Assembly (NCBI GenBank): GCA_029938745.1
Contig: JAOZUJ010000011.1
Span: forward strand, 1 to 17,698
DNA length: 17,698 bases
Reading direction: 5' to 3'
DNA from: Candidatus Moraniibacteriota bacterium
GTDB taxonomy: Bacteria; Patescibacteriota; Minisyncoccia; Moranbacterales; GCA-2747515
Both the position numbers and the translations under genes were made by a program. Positions 7,837-16,225 of the stretch are shown here, one piece after another (position 1 is the stretch's first letter; every line of letters starts with the position of its first letter). Below the pieces are notes generated by a model, which saw only the letters and a list, made by a program, of their open reading frames with translations, had not been told where the DNA came from and ran no database searches.

Positions 7837-10314
7837 TTAATTTACGCGAAAAACCATGCCATGATATCGATCGATCATGAGATTATTTTCCATTGTTGCA
7901 TCATCTTTATTTTGTGAATGCCATACCTGCGTGAAACCATCATCCAACATAATTTCACTTTTTATATGAGATTTTTCACTACCAGCTTGCTTTTGAAATA
8001 ACACAGCATACGACCCAAATTTTCCATCTCGATCACTATCGAAATCAACACGAAATGGTAGCCGATATTTATAGGTTATTGTGACACTTTCTTGTGGAGA
8101 AACATAAACCCAATTTGCAAATACTGTTTTATTGTATTCATCATAAATTCGTGTTCCTGTTTCTTCGTCAATATACATGTTATTTTCTTCCTTTTCCACA
8201 TCACGATCTCGTTCATAACCAAGAGCATCATAATCCAACCTTTCTTCATTAATTTCACGTGTTTGTCCCTCAACAGAAAGCAATTCGGAACCCTGTGGCA
8301 CATACACGCGCATATAATTAGAGTTTACAGCATCCCACCAAGGAAACCCTGTTTTTCCACCTCTATGCACACGACGAATGCTCACAGTATTGACAATCTG
8401 ACCATTTACATCAATATCAGCAGAATGTGTAATGTACTCATCCACAACACCATCTGTCTTAAAGCCATTAACATTTGCGTTAATAATACTAAGATAATCT
8501 TTGTCTGTTTGTAATATAGAGCCACTCCAACCATTATTTTCGATAATATCTTGAGTGGCACCATCACTCATATAGATCATCATATGACGTTCTTTAAATC
8601 CACTTGATACAGCAGAAAGCACCTTTACCAGATCTTCAGGACTTTTTCGATTTGATAATTTATCTATCATAATTGGCATCAAATCTGAAAGAATTTTCTT
8701 TGGCTGTTTTTGCTCTTCTTCTTTTTCTTTCTCATTCTCCTCTTTTTCTTTGACAACATCATTTTCTTGTATATCCTCTGCAATATAATTATCTCTTTCT
8801 TCTACCTCATTTTGCAATAATTCCATAAAATTATTACTTGTCAATATAACGTTATGTTCTGGTAATGCAATCGGACCTGTAATTGTCAAAAATTTTTGCA
8901 TCATTGCAGGTGTAATTGCGATAACACCATCAACGGTTGGTCCACCTGTACGTTCATAAAAATCCATTGCTTTTTTTGCTGAAAGCGGAAAATCTACAAA
9001 CCAGTTACTGTCATGTAAGCTCCAATCAGCAGAAATTTTTTGAATTGGAAGTGGCGGGACAACACGATCAATCAACTGACCATCCTGATTATAAATATCA
9101 TCCACAACCATTTTTTGAATTTGCCCATCCTTTATATCCAAAATGCCATAGCTACCAATAAACCCACCAGTTGCACGCATTTCATGATTATTTTGAAATA
9201 AAAATAAATATGTCTGTTTTCCATTTGCACCAAGTAAATCCTCCACAACACTACGAGCACCCACAGCACTTGCCAAAGATTTTTCTATAAGTGGCAACGC
9301 ATCTTTCATTTGAACAAATGTATTACGATGTTCTGTTGGTACATCATCTAGATGTACTTTATTGATATGCTCTCGTGCCAATGCAATATCAACAGACGCT
9401 ATTTCCATACGATCTGCCAACATTTTATACAATGCAAGAAAAGAAACATGCGTGCCATCAGCAGACACAAGATCACTATTTTCACTAATAACAGCAGGAA
9501 TAACCGCGTGTAACTCAGTCGCACTATGTGTTAAATATTTGCCAGCTTCTATAATATGATTTCCACTCGATAATTTTGATGCCCCTGGAACAAATTGTGA
9601 AATAACTGTTGCAAAACTATTAATTTTATTCATTTCCTCTGATGCAAAAAGAAATTCCTGATGAGCTTCTGCAAGACTATCCCCGGATGATATAAAATCT
9701 CCAGTCCCAAGACTTGCAACAGCATTTTCAATAGACTCAATTGCACGCTTGCCCGCACCATCAACGCGATCTTTTACAGCAAAGGATGTGCCCACAAATA
9801 AAAAACTACCTAACACAATTGTTATCATTGCACCAAAAAAAGCAAATCGAGTAGTAACACTTTGTGGTAACAACACGCTGTTTTGAGAAAAAATTGATAA
9901 ATCCATCAATGAAAAACGCGTACTTGTTGATGCGTCATCGTCTTCATAAAAATCTGAATCATGTGTATTAAATACTCCATCATCATCGAATGTCTCTTGT
10001 GTATCCTCAGAATATTTATTAGTTATTTGTGCATCTTCATATTGTTCTTCATGTTCATCATCTCGTAAATTTGTTGCAAAAGTGTATTGTTCTTGATTTG
10101 TTACAGATGATACATCATACACATCATCTTGCACAAATCTTGTTTCTGAAAATTCAGCACAATCTGTTTCATCAAAGCTTTCCACATCATATGGTTTACC
10201 CAATTGACCCACATGATATATGTTTTTATCTTTTTGAGATATAAAAATATCATTCACATTTTTATTATTGTGATTGTGAGGAATTTTTTGTTTTTTGGAT
10301 ATGATACCATCCAT
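7837..10314 (-). CDS. DUF4012 membrane protein with acidic cytoplasmic tail
   Basis: The family is of unknown function and often sits near polysaccharide genes. The 825 residues show three parts. The cytoplasmic N-terminus (1-about 156) is polar and strongly acidic (EDD, DDDGVF, EDDDAST). One membrane helix spans about 157-180 (FAFFGAMITIVLGSFLFVG). A large extracytoplasmic region follows: a helical section 181-360, then the DUF4012 signature LFLFQNNHEMRATGGFIGSYG (370-390) and GGPTVDGVIAITP (about 457-469). A low-complexity K/E insertion (about 515-540) interrupts the domain. The C-terminal part (about 630-825) is beta-rich. There is no C-terminal sorting motif. The ATG lies 3 nt after the stop of the preceding glycosyltransferase, so they are co-transcribed and it is the last gene of the glycan operon. 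The position suggests a late step (transfer, anchoring or length control), but that is inference. Confidence 0.87.
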   Translation of the reverse strand: MDGIISKKQKIPHNHNNKNVNDIFISQKDKNIYHVGQLGKPYDVESFDETDCAEFSETRFVQDDVYDVSSVTNQEQYTFATNLRDDEHEEQYEDAQITNKYSEDTQETFDDDGVFNTHDSDFYEDDDASTSTRFSLMDLSIFSQNSVLLPQSVTTRFAFFGAMITIVLGSFLFVGTSFAVKDRVDGAGKRAIESIENAVASLGTGDFISSGDSLAEAHQEFLFASEEMNKINSFATVISQFVPGASKLSSGNHIIEAGKYLTHSATELHAVIPAVISENSDLVSADGTHVSFLALYKMLADRMEIASVDIALAREHINKVHLDDVPTEHRNTFVQMKDALPLIEKSLASAVGARSVVEDLLGANGKQTYLFLFQNNHEMRATGGFIGSYGILDIKDGQIQKMVVDDIYNQDGQLIDRVVPPLPIQKISADWSLHDSNWFVDFPLSAKKAMDFYERTGGPTVDGVIAITPAMMQKFLTITGPIALPEHNVILTSNNFMELLQNEVEERDNYIAEDIQENDVVKEKEENEKEKEEEQKQPKKILSDLMPIMIDKLSNRKSPEDLVKVLSAVSSGFKERHMMIYMSDGATQDIIENNGWSGSILQTDKDYLSIINANVNGFKTDGVVDEYITHSADIDVNGQIVNTVSIRRVHRGGKTGFPWWDAVNSNYMRVYVPQGSELLSVEGQTREINEERLDYDALGYERDRDVEKEENNMYIDEETGTRIYDEYNKTVFANWVYVSPQESVTITYKYRLPFRVDFDSDRDGKFGSYAVLFQKQAGSEKSHIKSEIMLDDGFTQVWHSQNKDDATMENNLMIDRYHGMVFRVN

Positions 10315-10317
10315 ATA

Positions 10318-11442
10318 TTAACTATTTTTTGTATATATATTATATGTTTTTTTTGCCATTTTCTGCCATGAATATTTTTTGACATTTTCTTGTCCTTTTT
10401 GCACAAGTTGTAATTGTAAATCATCATTAGAAGCAATTTTTTGCATCATTTGTGCAAATAATTCAACATTTGATGTGTCACAATACAGTGCACCATCCTG
10501 TGATAAAATTTCTATCATACATGGATGGTCTGATGATAAAACTGGCGTCCCCAACAATTGTGCCTCTAGTGGCGGAAGTCCAAATCCCTCATACAATGAC
10601 GGAAACACAAAAAAAGTTGCTTCCTTATATAACTGTTGCAATAATTCATCTGTAACCGTATGCAAAATTACAATATGAGAAATATTTTTTGTTTTGATAT
10701 ATTGTTGTAGTTTTTTATAAAAATAATCGTCACATCCAACAAGAATTAATTGAAAATCCTTATTGGCACTTTTTCTATACATAAAAAATGCATCCACCAA
10801 AGCATACAAATTTTTATGCGGATATGCATTACCAACATACAATATATACGGCTTTATTATACCATACTTTAATAAATTCTGCGTATGATTATAATTTCCT
10901 TTTTGGTGAATTTCTGCAGATTCATATATCACAGTGATTTTATGACAAGTTTTTTTATATTGCCTACAAATATCTGATTTTGTAAATTTTGATACAGCAA
11001 TAATTGATAATGCCCTGTGCACAGCATTAAAAATGACAACACGATACAAAATAAATTTAATCCAATAAAAAAATGTATTATGTGTTGATGCTTTTTGCGT
11101 TGGGTAACGTAATAAAATTAAATCATGAATTGTAACAATAAATTTTTTGAAATATAACAACGGTACATTAAAATGTGGAAAGTGAATAATATCACATTTA
11201 TATTTATACAATGTAAATGGGAAAAACAATTGCTCACCCAAAGAGTACCATTTATAATCTGCCAAAGCTTTTGTAAAATTTTTATTTGTTGGTGAATATA
11301 AATCAAAATTTTGTCGACGTAAAAAAATCACATACTCATTTATATGATCAATTTGTTCTAAATGTACAATTAATTTTTGTGTATATCGCCCAAGACCTTT
11401 GCTACCTGGACCATAAAATCGTGCATCAATACCTATTTTCAT
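10318..11442 (-). CDS. GT4-family glycosyltransferase
   Basis: GT-B fold retaining transferase that adds a sugar from a nucleotide donor to the growing lipid-linked glycan on the cytoplasmic face. The 374 residues begin with the N-terminal Rossmann motif MKIGIDARFYGPGSKGLGRY (glycine-rich acceptor-side loop). VTIHDLILL (103-111) follows. The donor domain opens with LYVGNAYPHKN (201-211) and carries the E-x7-E signature in YEGFGLPPLEA (284-294), typical of GT4. Sugar specificity cannot be read. It lies 39 nt downstream of a similar GT4 gene and 3 nt upstream of the DUF4012 gene. A perfect TATAAT preceded by TG-G sits 8 nt before ATG 11442, so it may also be transcribed from its own leaderless promoter. 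Confidence 0.9.
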   Translation of the reverse strand: MKIGIDARFYGPGSKGLGRYTQKLIVHLEQIDHINEYVIFLRRQNFDLYSPTNKNFTKALADYKWYSLGEQLFFPFTLYKYKCDIIHFPHFNVPLLYFKKFIVTIHDLILLRYPTQKASTHNTFFYWIKFILYRVVIFNAVHRALSIIAVSKFTKSDICRQYKKTCHKITVIYESAEIHQKGNYNHTQNLLKYGIIKPYILYVGNAYPHKNLYALVDAFFMYRKSANKDFQLILVGCDDYFYKKLQQYIKTKNISHIVILHTVTDELLQQLYKEATFFVFPSLYEGFGLPPLEAQLLGTPVLSSDHPCMIEILSQDGALYCDTSNVELFAQMMQKIASNDDLQLQLVQKGQENVKKYSWQKMAKKTYNIYTKNS

Positions 11443-11450
11443 ATACTCTT

Positions 11451-11459
11451 ATTATACCA
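11451..11459 (-). promoter_or_regulatory. Extended -10 promoter with predicted leaderless start
   Basis: Minus-strand TGGTATAAT: perfect -10 (11451-11456) with the TGn extension (11457-11459). The -35 region is weak (TTACAA at 16 bp), as extended -10 promoters allow. Only 8 nt separate the -10 from the glycosyltransferase ATG (11442), so the transcript would start at about the ATG. It lies in the 39-nt gap inside the glycan operon. Confidence 0.55.
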
Positions 11460-11481
11460 AAAAGTAATGGAATTGTAACGA

Positions 11482-12624
11482 TTACAAGATAAAGTTACTT
11501 ATGCAAGAAGTTGCAGATTTATCCCATTGAAATTTTTGGAGATATTGTGTTAATTGCTTTGTTAAAATATTTTGCAACTGCTTATCTGCAACGACTGCTC
11601 TGAGTGCATGCACAATTTCATCAACTCGCATTGGATCGATCATAATTGCATTTCTGCCAACAATTTCAGGCAGTGACGTTGTATGCGAAGAAATGACAGG
11701 AACATTATTCATCATCGCCTCTAAAGGTGGAAATCCAAATCCCTCAAAAAATGATGGGTATACAAACACTGATGATAGTGCATAAATTAATTCTTTTTCA
11801 TCCTCAGGAACATCTATTAACATTATTATATCCTTTTGAAATTGTGCTGTATGTACCGCACGATAGATATTTTCACCTTTCCACCCGCGTGCACCTGCTA
11901 TGACCAACTTATGTTTTACGTTTTCATCTGATTTACGCAATAAATCATATGCTTCAATAATATTTATAATATTTTTACGTGGCTCAATCGTACCAAAGTA
12001 CAAAATAAATTGATAAGGCAGTCTGTATTTTTCTTTTATTTTGATAAGCTCTATGCTGTTACGATCATATTTACCCTCAACTGATGTTGCACCATTACAT
12101 GTCACAGTAATTTTTTCTTTTTTGACACCATACGTTATACATAAATCACTTTTTGTTGCTTCTGACACCGCAAAAATGTGATATGCTCTTTTTGCCAGAA
12201 GACGTGGATTTACAAAAAAATGCCACGCTCGACGCTTCCACGAAAAAGAATGTTTGTAATGCTCAAAAGACAAATCATGTATTGTGAGAAATAATTTTGT
12301 TTTTTGGCTTATCGCATAAAAATTACTATTTGGCATGAAAAAAGCATCTACACCACCACATAGTTTATCTAGTTTTGGGTATTGCAAAAACCATAAACTC
12401 AAATTTAATAACTTATTTGGAATAGAATATTTTTTCATAGATACATTTTTATGAGAAAGTGCCCATGAAAAATCAACATCCTGCTTATGCCAGGCGTTAA
12501 AAAATAAAATATATTCATTATCACAGTCCTGCTTAAAAATTGCGCCAAGAACTTTTTTTGTATATTCTTCAATGCCAGTATTTTTTCCTTGCGCAAAGCA
12601 TCGCACATCTACACCAATCCGCAT
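11482..12624 (-). CDS. GT4-family glycosyltransferase
   Basis: Retaining GT-B glycosyltransferase of 380 residues in the surface-glycan operon. N-terminal MRIGVDVRCFAQGKNTGIEEY is the first Rossmann strand with its glycine loop. TIHDLSFEHY (114-123) and FAVSEATKSDL (151-161) are typical of GT4 acceptor domains. The donor domain has LYFGTIEPRKNI (208-219) and E-x7-E within FFEGFGFPPLEA (292-303). It shares its architecture with the next gene (10318-11442), both close to the MtfB/WbdB-type mannosyl/rhamnosyl transferases in general pattern. That is family-level knowledge only; donor and acceptor are unknown. The ATG lies 4 nt after the TGA of the Wzz-like gene, indicating tight coupling. No Shine-Dalgarno is seen. 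Confidence 0.9.
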   Translation of the reverse strand: MRIGVDVRCFAQGKNTGIEEYTKKVLGAIFKQDCDNEYILFFNAWHKQDVDFSWALSHKNVSMKKYSIPNKLLNLSLWFLQYPKLDKLCGGVDAFFMPNSNFYAISQKTKLFLTIHDLSFEHYKHSFSWKRRAWHFFVNPRLLAKRAYHIFAVSEATKSDLCITYGVKKEKITVTCNGATSVEGKYDRNSIELIKIKEKYRLPYQFILYFGTIEPRKNIINIIEAYDLLRKSDENVKHKLVIAGARGWKGENIYRAVHTAQFQKDIIMLIDVPEDEKELIYALSSVFVYPSFFEGFGFPPLEAMMNNVPVISSHTTSLPEIVGRNAIMIDPMRVDEIVHALRAVVADKQLQNILTKQLTQYLQKFQWDKSATSCISNFIL

Positions 12625-12628
12625 ATGA

Positions 12629-13231
12629 TCATTGTTTAGAATTGACTATATAATGTTTTATCATTACAACCCAAAAAGATATAAAAAGGCCAACTGCAAA
12701 ACCAACAGTCAATACAAAAAATAAAGACAAGCGATTATCCCCCGTGACTGGGTCATTGCCAAAAATAACAAACCAATTTTCTTGTTTTTGAATTTTATTT
12801 AATTTTTGCGTTTCTTCATTTAGCACTCTATTTAAATTTTTTGCAACACTTTGTGCTTCTTTTTTTGTTGCTGTTATAAATGTCACAGCAATCGTTTGTG
12901 ATGACATTCTATCTGCGTGAAAAAAGTCTTTTTGACTAATCGCATTGCTATCCCCATCATCAAAAATTTGCTCCAATACATATGGCGACCTCATCCACTC
13001 TACTACCGTATCAGCAAATTGACTGTCCGCCTGTAATCTATAAAAACTATCATATGTATACTCAGAAGTTTCATCCATACCACTGCGTGTAATATTGATA
13101 TTTATATATGTTTTATATGTCTGATCTTGTAAAAAATAAAAAATCAAACTACCCACAACGAATAGTCCAATAATACCCCAAAATAATTTCTTATGTACAC
13201 CAAAGATTGCAAAAAATTCTCTTAATTCCAT
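12629..13231 (-). CDS. Short Wzz-like polysaccharide chain-length/export protein
   Basis: Polysaccharide co-polymerase type topology: an N-terminal helix (about 16-34), an extracytoplasmic region (35-167) and a C-terminal helix (about 169-190) with a short basic tail. Wzz and CapA/Wzc-like proteins use this arrangement to set glycan length with the Wzy polymerase. At 200 residues it is much smaller than Wzz (300 or more), with a short periplasmic helical region (TKKEAQSVAKNLNRVLNEET, about 122-141) and no C-terminal tyrosine-kinase domain. Family membership is inferred from topology and context more than motif, since the usual proline-glycine-rich second helix is not obvious. It lies between two glycosyltransferases with gaps of 10 and 4 nt. 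It ends on TGA, evidence that UGA is a stop here. Confidence 0.68.
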   Translation of the reverse strand: MELREFFAIFGVHKKLFWGIIGLFVVGSLIFYFLQDQTYKTYININITRSGMDETSEYTYDSFYRLQADSQFADTVVEWMRSPYVLEQIFDDGDSNAISQKDFFHADRMSSQTIAVTFITATKKEAQSVAKNLNRVLNEETQKLNKIQKQENWFVIFGNDPVTGDNRLSLFFVLTVGFAVGLFISFWVVMIKHYIVNSKQ

Positions 13232-13241
13232 AATAATATTA

Positions 13242-14348
13242 TTATCTTGTTTTCATATGTTCCTCAAACACAATATCAATGTAGTCTTTCATTGTACGCT
13301 TAAAAAGTTCTCTGTCAAATTGCTGAGATTGTTTTTTAATATGATCTACATCAAAATGATATTGATCAAAATTATCAACAGCACCGATTAACGCCTCTGG
13401 CGTTTGTTCATCAAAAAAGATTCCCATTTGAGGTTCTTGCATATGCTCTACAATATCACCACCACGGTAAGCAATAAGAGGCCTCCCTGCTGCCATAGCC
13501 TCAATTGCCACAATGCCAAAGTCTTCTTCCTGTGGAAAAACAAATGCTTTTGCTTGTGCATAATATTTTGCCAGCTTCTCATCATCAACGCGTTCAAGAA
13601 ATTCTATATTATCATTTGCTTGTTTTTTTAATGTTGCAAGTTCTGGTCCACGACCAATGATTTTAAGTGGTAAGCCTAATTTATTAAATGCCTCAATTGC
13701 AATGTCATGTCGTTTATACGCAATCAGTCGTCCAACCATCAAAAAATAATCCTTGGTATCTGTTTTTTCATTATAAAAATAATCAACATTTACTGGAGGA
13801 TTAATAACCACTGCATCTTTATTGTAATATTTTTTAATACGACGTGCTACAAATTGAGAGTTTGCAATATATTTATCAACACGATCACTACTAACACGAT
13901 CCCATACACGTATGCCATTCATCATAAATGGCACAATTTTTTCAATAATTTTAGGAAACCCAAAATCTTGTGTATATTTTTGACAATCATCCCACGCATA
14001 ACGCATTGGAGTATGCACATATGAAACATGCAATGTTTCTGGTCGTGTAATAATACCTTTTGCAAAACTTGATGAATCCGACAAGACAATATCAAATTGT
14101 GAAAAATCAAATTCTTCAATTGCCGTTGGCATGAAAAGTGGAAAAATACGATGCCGTTTCCGTGCAAGTGGCAATTTTTGTAATGAAGATGTATGAATAT
14201 TACAATGAGAAAAAGTATCTCCCATTGCATCTTTGTCATAAATCAATGTATAAATTGGCGCTTCCGGAAACAATTCACAAAAACACTCCAAAACCCTCTC
14301 TGCGCCACCATGTTGCACAAGATAGTCATGTACTAAAGCAATTTTCAT
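13242..14348 (-). CDS. WbaZ-like GT4 glycosyltransferase
   Basis: A 368-residue glycosyltransferase resembling the WbaZ/mannosyltransferase branch of GT4. MKIALVHDYLVQHGGAERVL contains the GGAERV loop (14-19) typical of the branch. VSYVHTPMRYAWDD (108-121) is another shared block. The donor domain has YFLMVGRLIAYKRHDIAIEA (201-220) and FPQEEDFGIVAIEAMAAGRP (271-290), where the E-x7-E motif ends in the IEAMA helix. It probably transfers mannose or a related hexose to the undecaprenyl-linked primer, but specificity is inferred from resemblance only. The ATG lies 11 nt after the stop of the PF04020 gene, and the Wzz-like gene follows after 10 nt. No Shine-Dalgarno precedes it. Confidence 0.88.
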   Translation of the reverse strand: MKIALVHDYLVQHGGAERVLECFCELFPEAPIYTLIYDKDAMGDTFSHCNIHTSSLQKLPLARKRHRIFPLFMPTAIEEFDFSQFDIVLSDSSSFAKGIITRPETLHVSYVHTPMRYAWDDCQKYTQDFGFPKIIEKIVPFMMNGIRVWDRVSSDRVDKYIANSQFVARRIKKYYNKDAVVINPPVNVDYFYNEKTDTKDYFLMVGRLIAYKRHDIAIEAFNKLGLPLKIIGRGPELATLKKQANDNIEFLERVDDEKLAKYYAQAKAFVFPQEEDFGIVAIEAMAAGRPLIAYRGGDIVEHMQEPQMGIFFDEQTPEALIGAVDNFDQYHFDVDHIKKQSQQFDRELFKRTMKDYIDIVFEEHMKTR

Positions 14349-14359
14349 TTATTTTTCAC

Positions 14360-14701
14360 TTATTTTTTAAAGATAGCATCTACAATCCAGCCAGCAACCG
14401 TCACTATTATCAGTCCCCAAAATGCTGCCATAAAATTACTAATTGATACGCCCGGCACAAATGTTAAAAGCCAAAATACACCAATATTAATCAGAAAACC
14501 AAAGAGACCCAATGTTATAATTGTAATCGGTAAAGAAAACAGTTTTAATAATGGTTGTACCGTAATACTCAATAAGCCCAAAATAAACGCTGCCAAAACT
14601 GCCGTTGGCCAAAAAGCATCAACTGTAAATCCGTCCACAACATTCGTAGCAAGTAACAATGCTCCCGCCACGACAACTAACTTAACAATATATTTCATCA
14701 T
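14360..14701 (-). CDS. 4-TM PF04020 (phage holin 4 superfamily) membrane protein
   Basis: A small integral membrane protein of 113 residues with four helices (about 5-22, 30-50, 55-80, 86-108). The central block LSITVQPLLKLFSLPITIIT with LGLFGFLINIGVFWLL matches the PF04020 family (annotated as mycobacterial-type phage holin superfamily IV). Members are widespread chromosomal proteins of unknown function; the holin label is historical and does not imply a phage. It sits in the glycan operon between the initiating sugar transferase and the first glycosyltransferase. Two adjacent ATG codons (14701 and 14698) could start it. An extended -10-like sequence lies 29 nt upstream. Confidence 0.82.
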   Translation of the reverse strand: MMKYIVKLVVVAGALLLATNVVDGFTVDAFWPTAVLAAFILGLLSITVQPLLKLFSLPITIITLGLFGFLINIGVFWLLTFVPGVSISNFMAAFWGLIIVTVAGWIVDAIFKK

Positions 14702-14729
14702 ATTTTTTTTATTTATTAATTATATACTT

Positions 14730-14738
14730 ACTATACCA
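14730..14738 (-). promoter_or_regulatory. Possible extended -10 promoter before the PF04020 gene
   Basis: Minus-strand TGGTATAGT: -10-like TATAGT (14730-14735) with a TG-G extension, in the 37-nt gap after the sugar transferase. It has the same form as the TGGTATAAT at 11451. No clear -35 is present and the region is A/T-rich, so a chance match is possible. Confidence 0.3.
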
Positions 14739-16160
14739 CTAATTATTACGAGAATGCAAAACTGCAACTGGTGTTTTAACTAAAATTTTTAAATCAAGTA
14801 ACAATGACCAATTTTCTATATAATATACATCCAAGCGAAATTCATCTTCAAAATCGAGATCGCTACGTCCAGAAATTTGCGCCATACCAGTTATGCCCGG
14901 CTTGATCGTAAGTAATCTTCTGTGATATTCACTATATTTTTTCACTTCCCGCTCTTGATGTGGTCGTGGTCCGACAAGACTCATATCTCCCATCCATACA
15001 TTGAAAAATTGTGGAAACTCATCAATAGAAAATCGCTCCAAAAACTTCCCAATCCATGTTTTTCGTGGATCATTTTCAATTTTATAAATCGGACCAATAC
15101 GCACAGATTGATTTCTGATCAATTCCTGTTCATATTTCATTGCATCTTTCCAATTGGGATTCTTTTTTGTCGTACACCATTTCCATTTCATATACCGAAA
15201 CTTGTATACATTGAATTCTTTCCCATTTGCACCGATGCGCTGATTTTTAAACACAATTGGTGCACTTATATTTTCCAGCTTAATTAATATTGCTGCTATC
15301 AACATAATTGGACTTGTGAGCACGATCAAAAAACTCGAAATTACAATATCCACAATACGTTTGATAATTTTTCCCCATCCATCAAGTGGTGTGTGCATAA
15401 GTTCAATAAGTGGTTCTCCTTCAAAAATTGTCATTTCAAATCGCGTTGTTTGCATTGATGACGGAATAAATCTATATGTGATATTCTGAATTTCAGAATA
15501 ATCATGCAATTTTGTTAATAGATCATCTGGCATAGCAGGCTCATCAACAATAATTTCATCAATGCCAAATCGTTTATTAACTTTTTTAATTTTTTTGATA
15601 TTAATATATTCCATGTGATCAACAACACGGTAACCAAGTCGTTGTTGAGAACGGATGACATGACAAAGATATTTTACTTTATCACCAGAACCAATTAAAA
15701 GGACACGATGTACACCAACACCATAGTGCACTAAAAGATATTTTTGAAATGTATGTATAAATACACGGCCAAATGACACAGCAATAATTACAAGTCCCCA
15801 CGCTGCTACAATAATAAAACGTGAAGAAAACCATTCACGCTGTAAGAAAAAACCAATCATTATCAAAACTAATACAATTGTTGTACCTTTAAATATTGAA
15901 TATACTTCTTGCCAAAATTTACGTGTTGAACGAATATTATACAAGCCTTCAAATGCAAAAACAATTATTGCAATTATTGCAATAGCAATCGCTAAGTATA
16001 GATATTGTTCAAAAGAAACGTTATACAAACCTTCTTTATTGATTAACGCCTGAACACTTGTCGTGTGTCGCAATTTAAATGCAAGAAGAATCGCGCCAAC
16101 AATCAAAATAAAATCTACAAAAACCTGCACGAAACTAAAAGATAATTCTGATTTTTTCAT
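14739..16160 (-). CDS. Polyprenyl-phosphate sugar-1-phosphate transferase (WbaP/WcaJ-type), glycan initiator
   Basis: Starts the surface glycan by moving a hexose-1-phosphate from a nucleotide sugar to undecaprenyl phosphate. The 473 residues fit the long PHPT family: four N-terminal helices (about 11-29, 51-71, 92-107, 113-135), a CoA-binding-like Rossmann domain opening with VLLIGSG (153-159), then the catalytic domain from KRIVDIVISSF (267-277) with its re-entrant hydrophobic helix. Catalytic-domain landmarks are NQRIG (306-310), YKFRYM (319-324; the family usually has FRSM), the conserved DPR (364-366) and SIDEFPQ (378-384) stretch, SLVGPRP (394-400) and PGITGMAQISGRS (421-433). About 30 residues (325-356) separate FRYM from the DPR block. 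First gene of the glycan operon, 65 nt after rnpB. The sugar cannot be told from sequence. Confidence 0.93.
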   Translation of the reverse strand: MKKSELSFSFVQVFVDFILIVGAILLAFKLRHTTSVQALINKEGLYNVSFEQYLYLAIAIAIIAIIVFAFEGLYNIRSTRKFWQEVYSIFKGTTIVLVLIMIGFFLQREWFSSRFIIVAAWGLVIIAVSFGRVFIHTFQKYLLVHYGVGVHRVLLIGSGDKVKYLCHVIRSQQRLGYRVVDHMEYINIKKIKKVNKRFGIDEIIVDEPAMPDDLLTKLHDYSEIQNITYRFIPSSMQTTRFEMTIFEGEPLIELMHTPLDGWGKIIKRIVDIVISSFLIVLTSPIMLIAAILIKLENISAPIVFKNQRIGANGKEFNVYKFRYMKWKWCTTKKNPNWKDAMKYEQELIRNQSVRIGPIYKIENDPRKTWIGKFLERFSIDEFPQFFNVWMGDMSLVGPRPHQEREVKKYSEYHRRLLTIKPGITGMAQISGRSDLDFEDEFRLDVYYIENWSLLLDLKILVKTPVAVLHSRNN

Positions 16161-16180
16161 AAAAAATATTCATTTTCTAA

Positions 16181-16191
16181 TTAGAGCAAAC
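16181..16191 (-). promoter_or_regulatory. A/T-rich spacer before the glycan operon
   Basis: The 65 nt between rnpB (ends 16226) and the sugar transferase ATG (16160) must carry the signals for the operon unless it is read through from rnpB. No terminator follows rnpB. Further up the same gap a TGATAGAAT extended -10-like sequence (about 16200-16208) is the only promoter candidate, without a convincing -35. Low confidence; read-through from the RNase P promoter is an alternative. Confidence 0.2.
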
Positions 16192-16225
16192 AACCATATT
16201 CTATCACTATTCACAAACATTATTA

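Noticed and set aside
12629..12631. UGA recoded as glycine (Gracilibacteria/Absconditabacteria code)
   Set aside because: Reading through the Wzz-like TGA gives no family continuation and would overlap the next gene. All other genes are complete under the standard code.
14360..14701. Phage lysis gene or prophage remnant
   Set aside because: PF04020 proteins are common chromosomal membrane proteins. No integrase, endolysin or phage structural gene is nearby.
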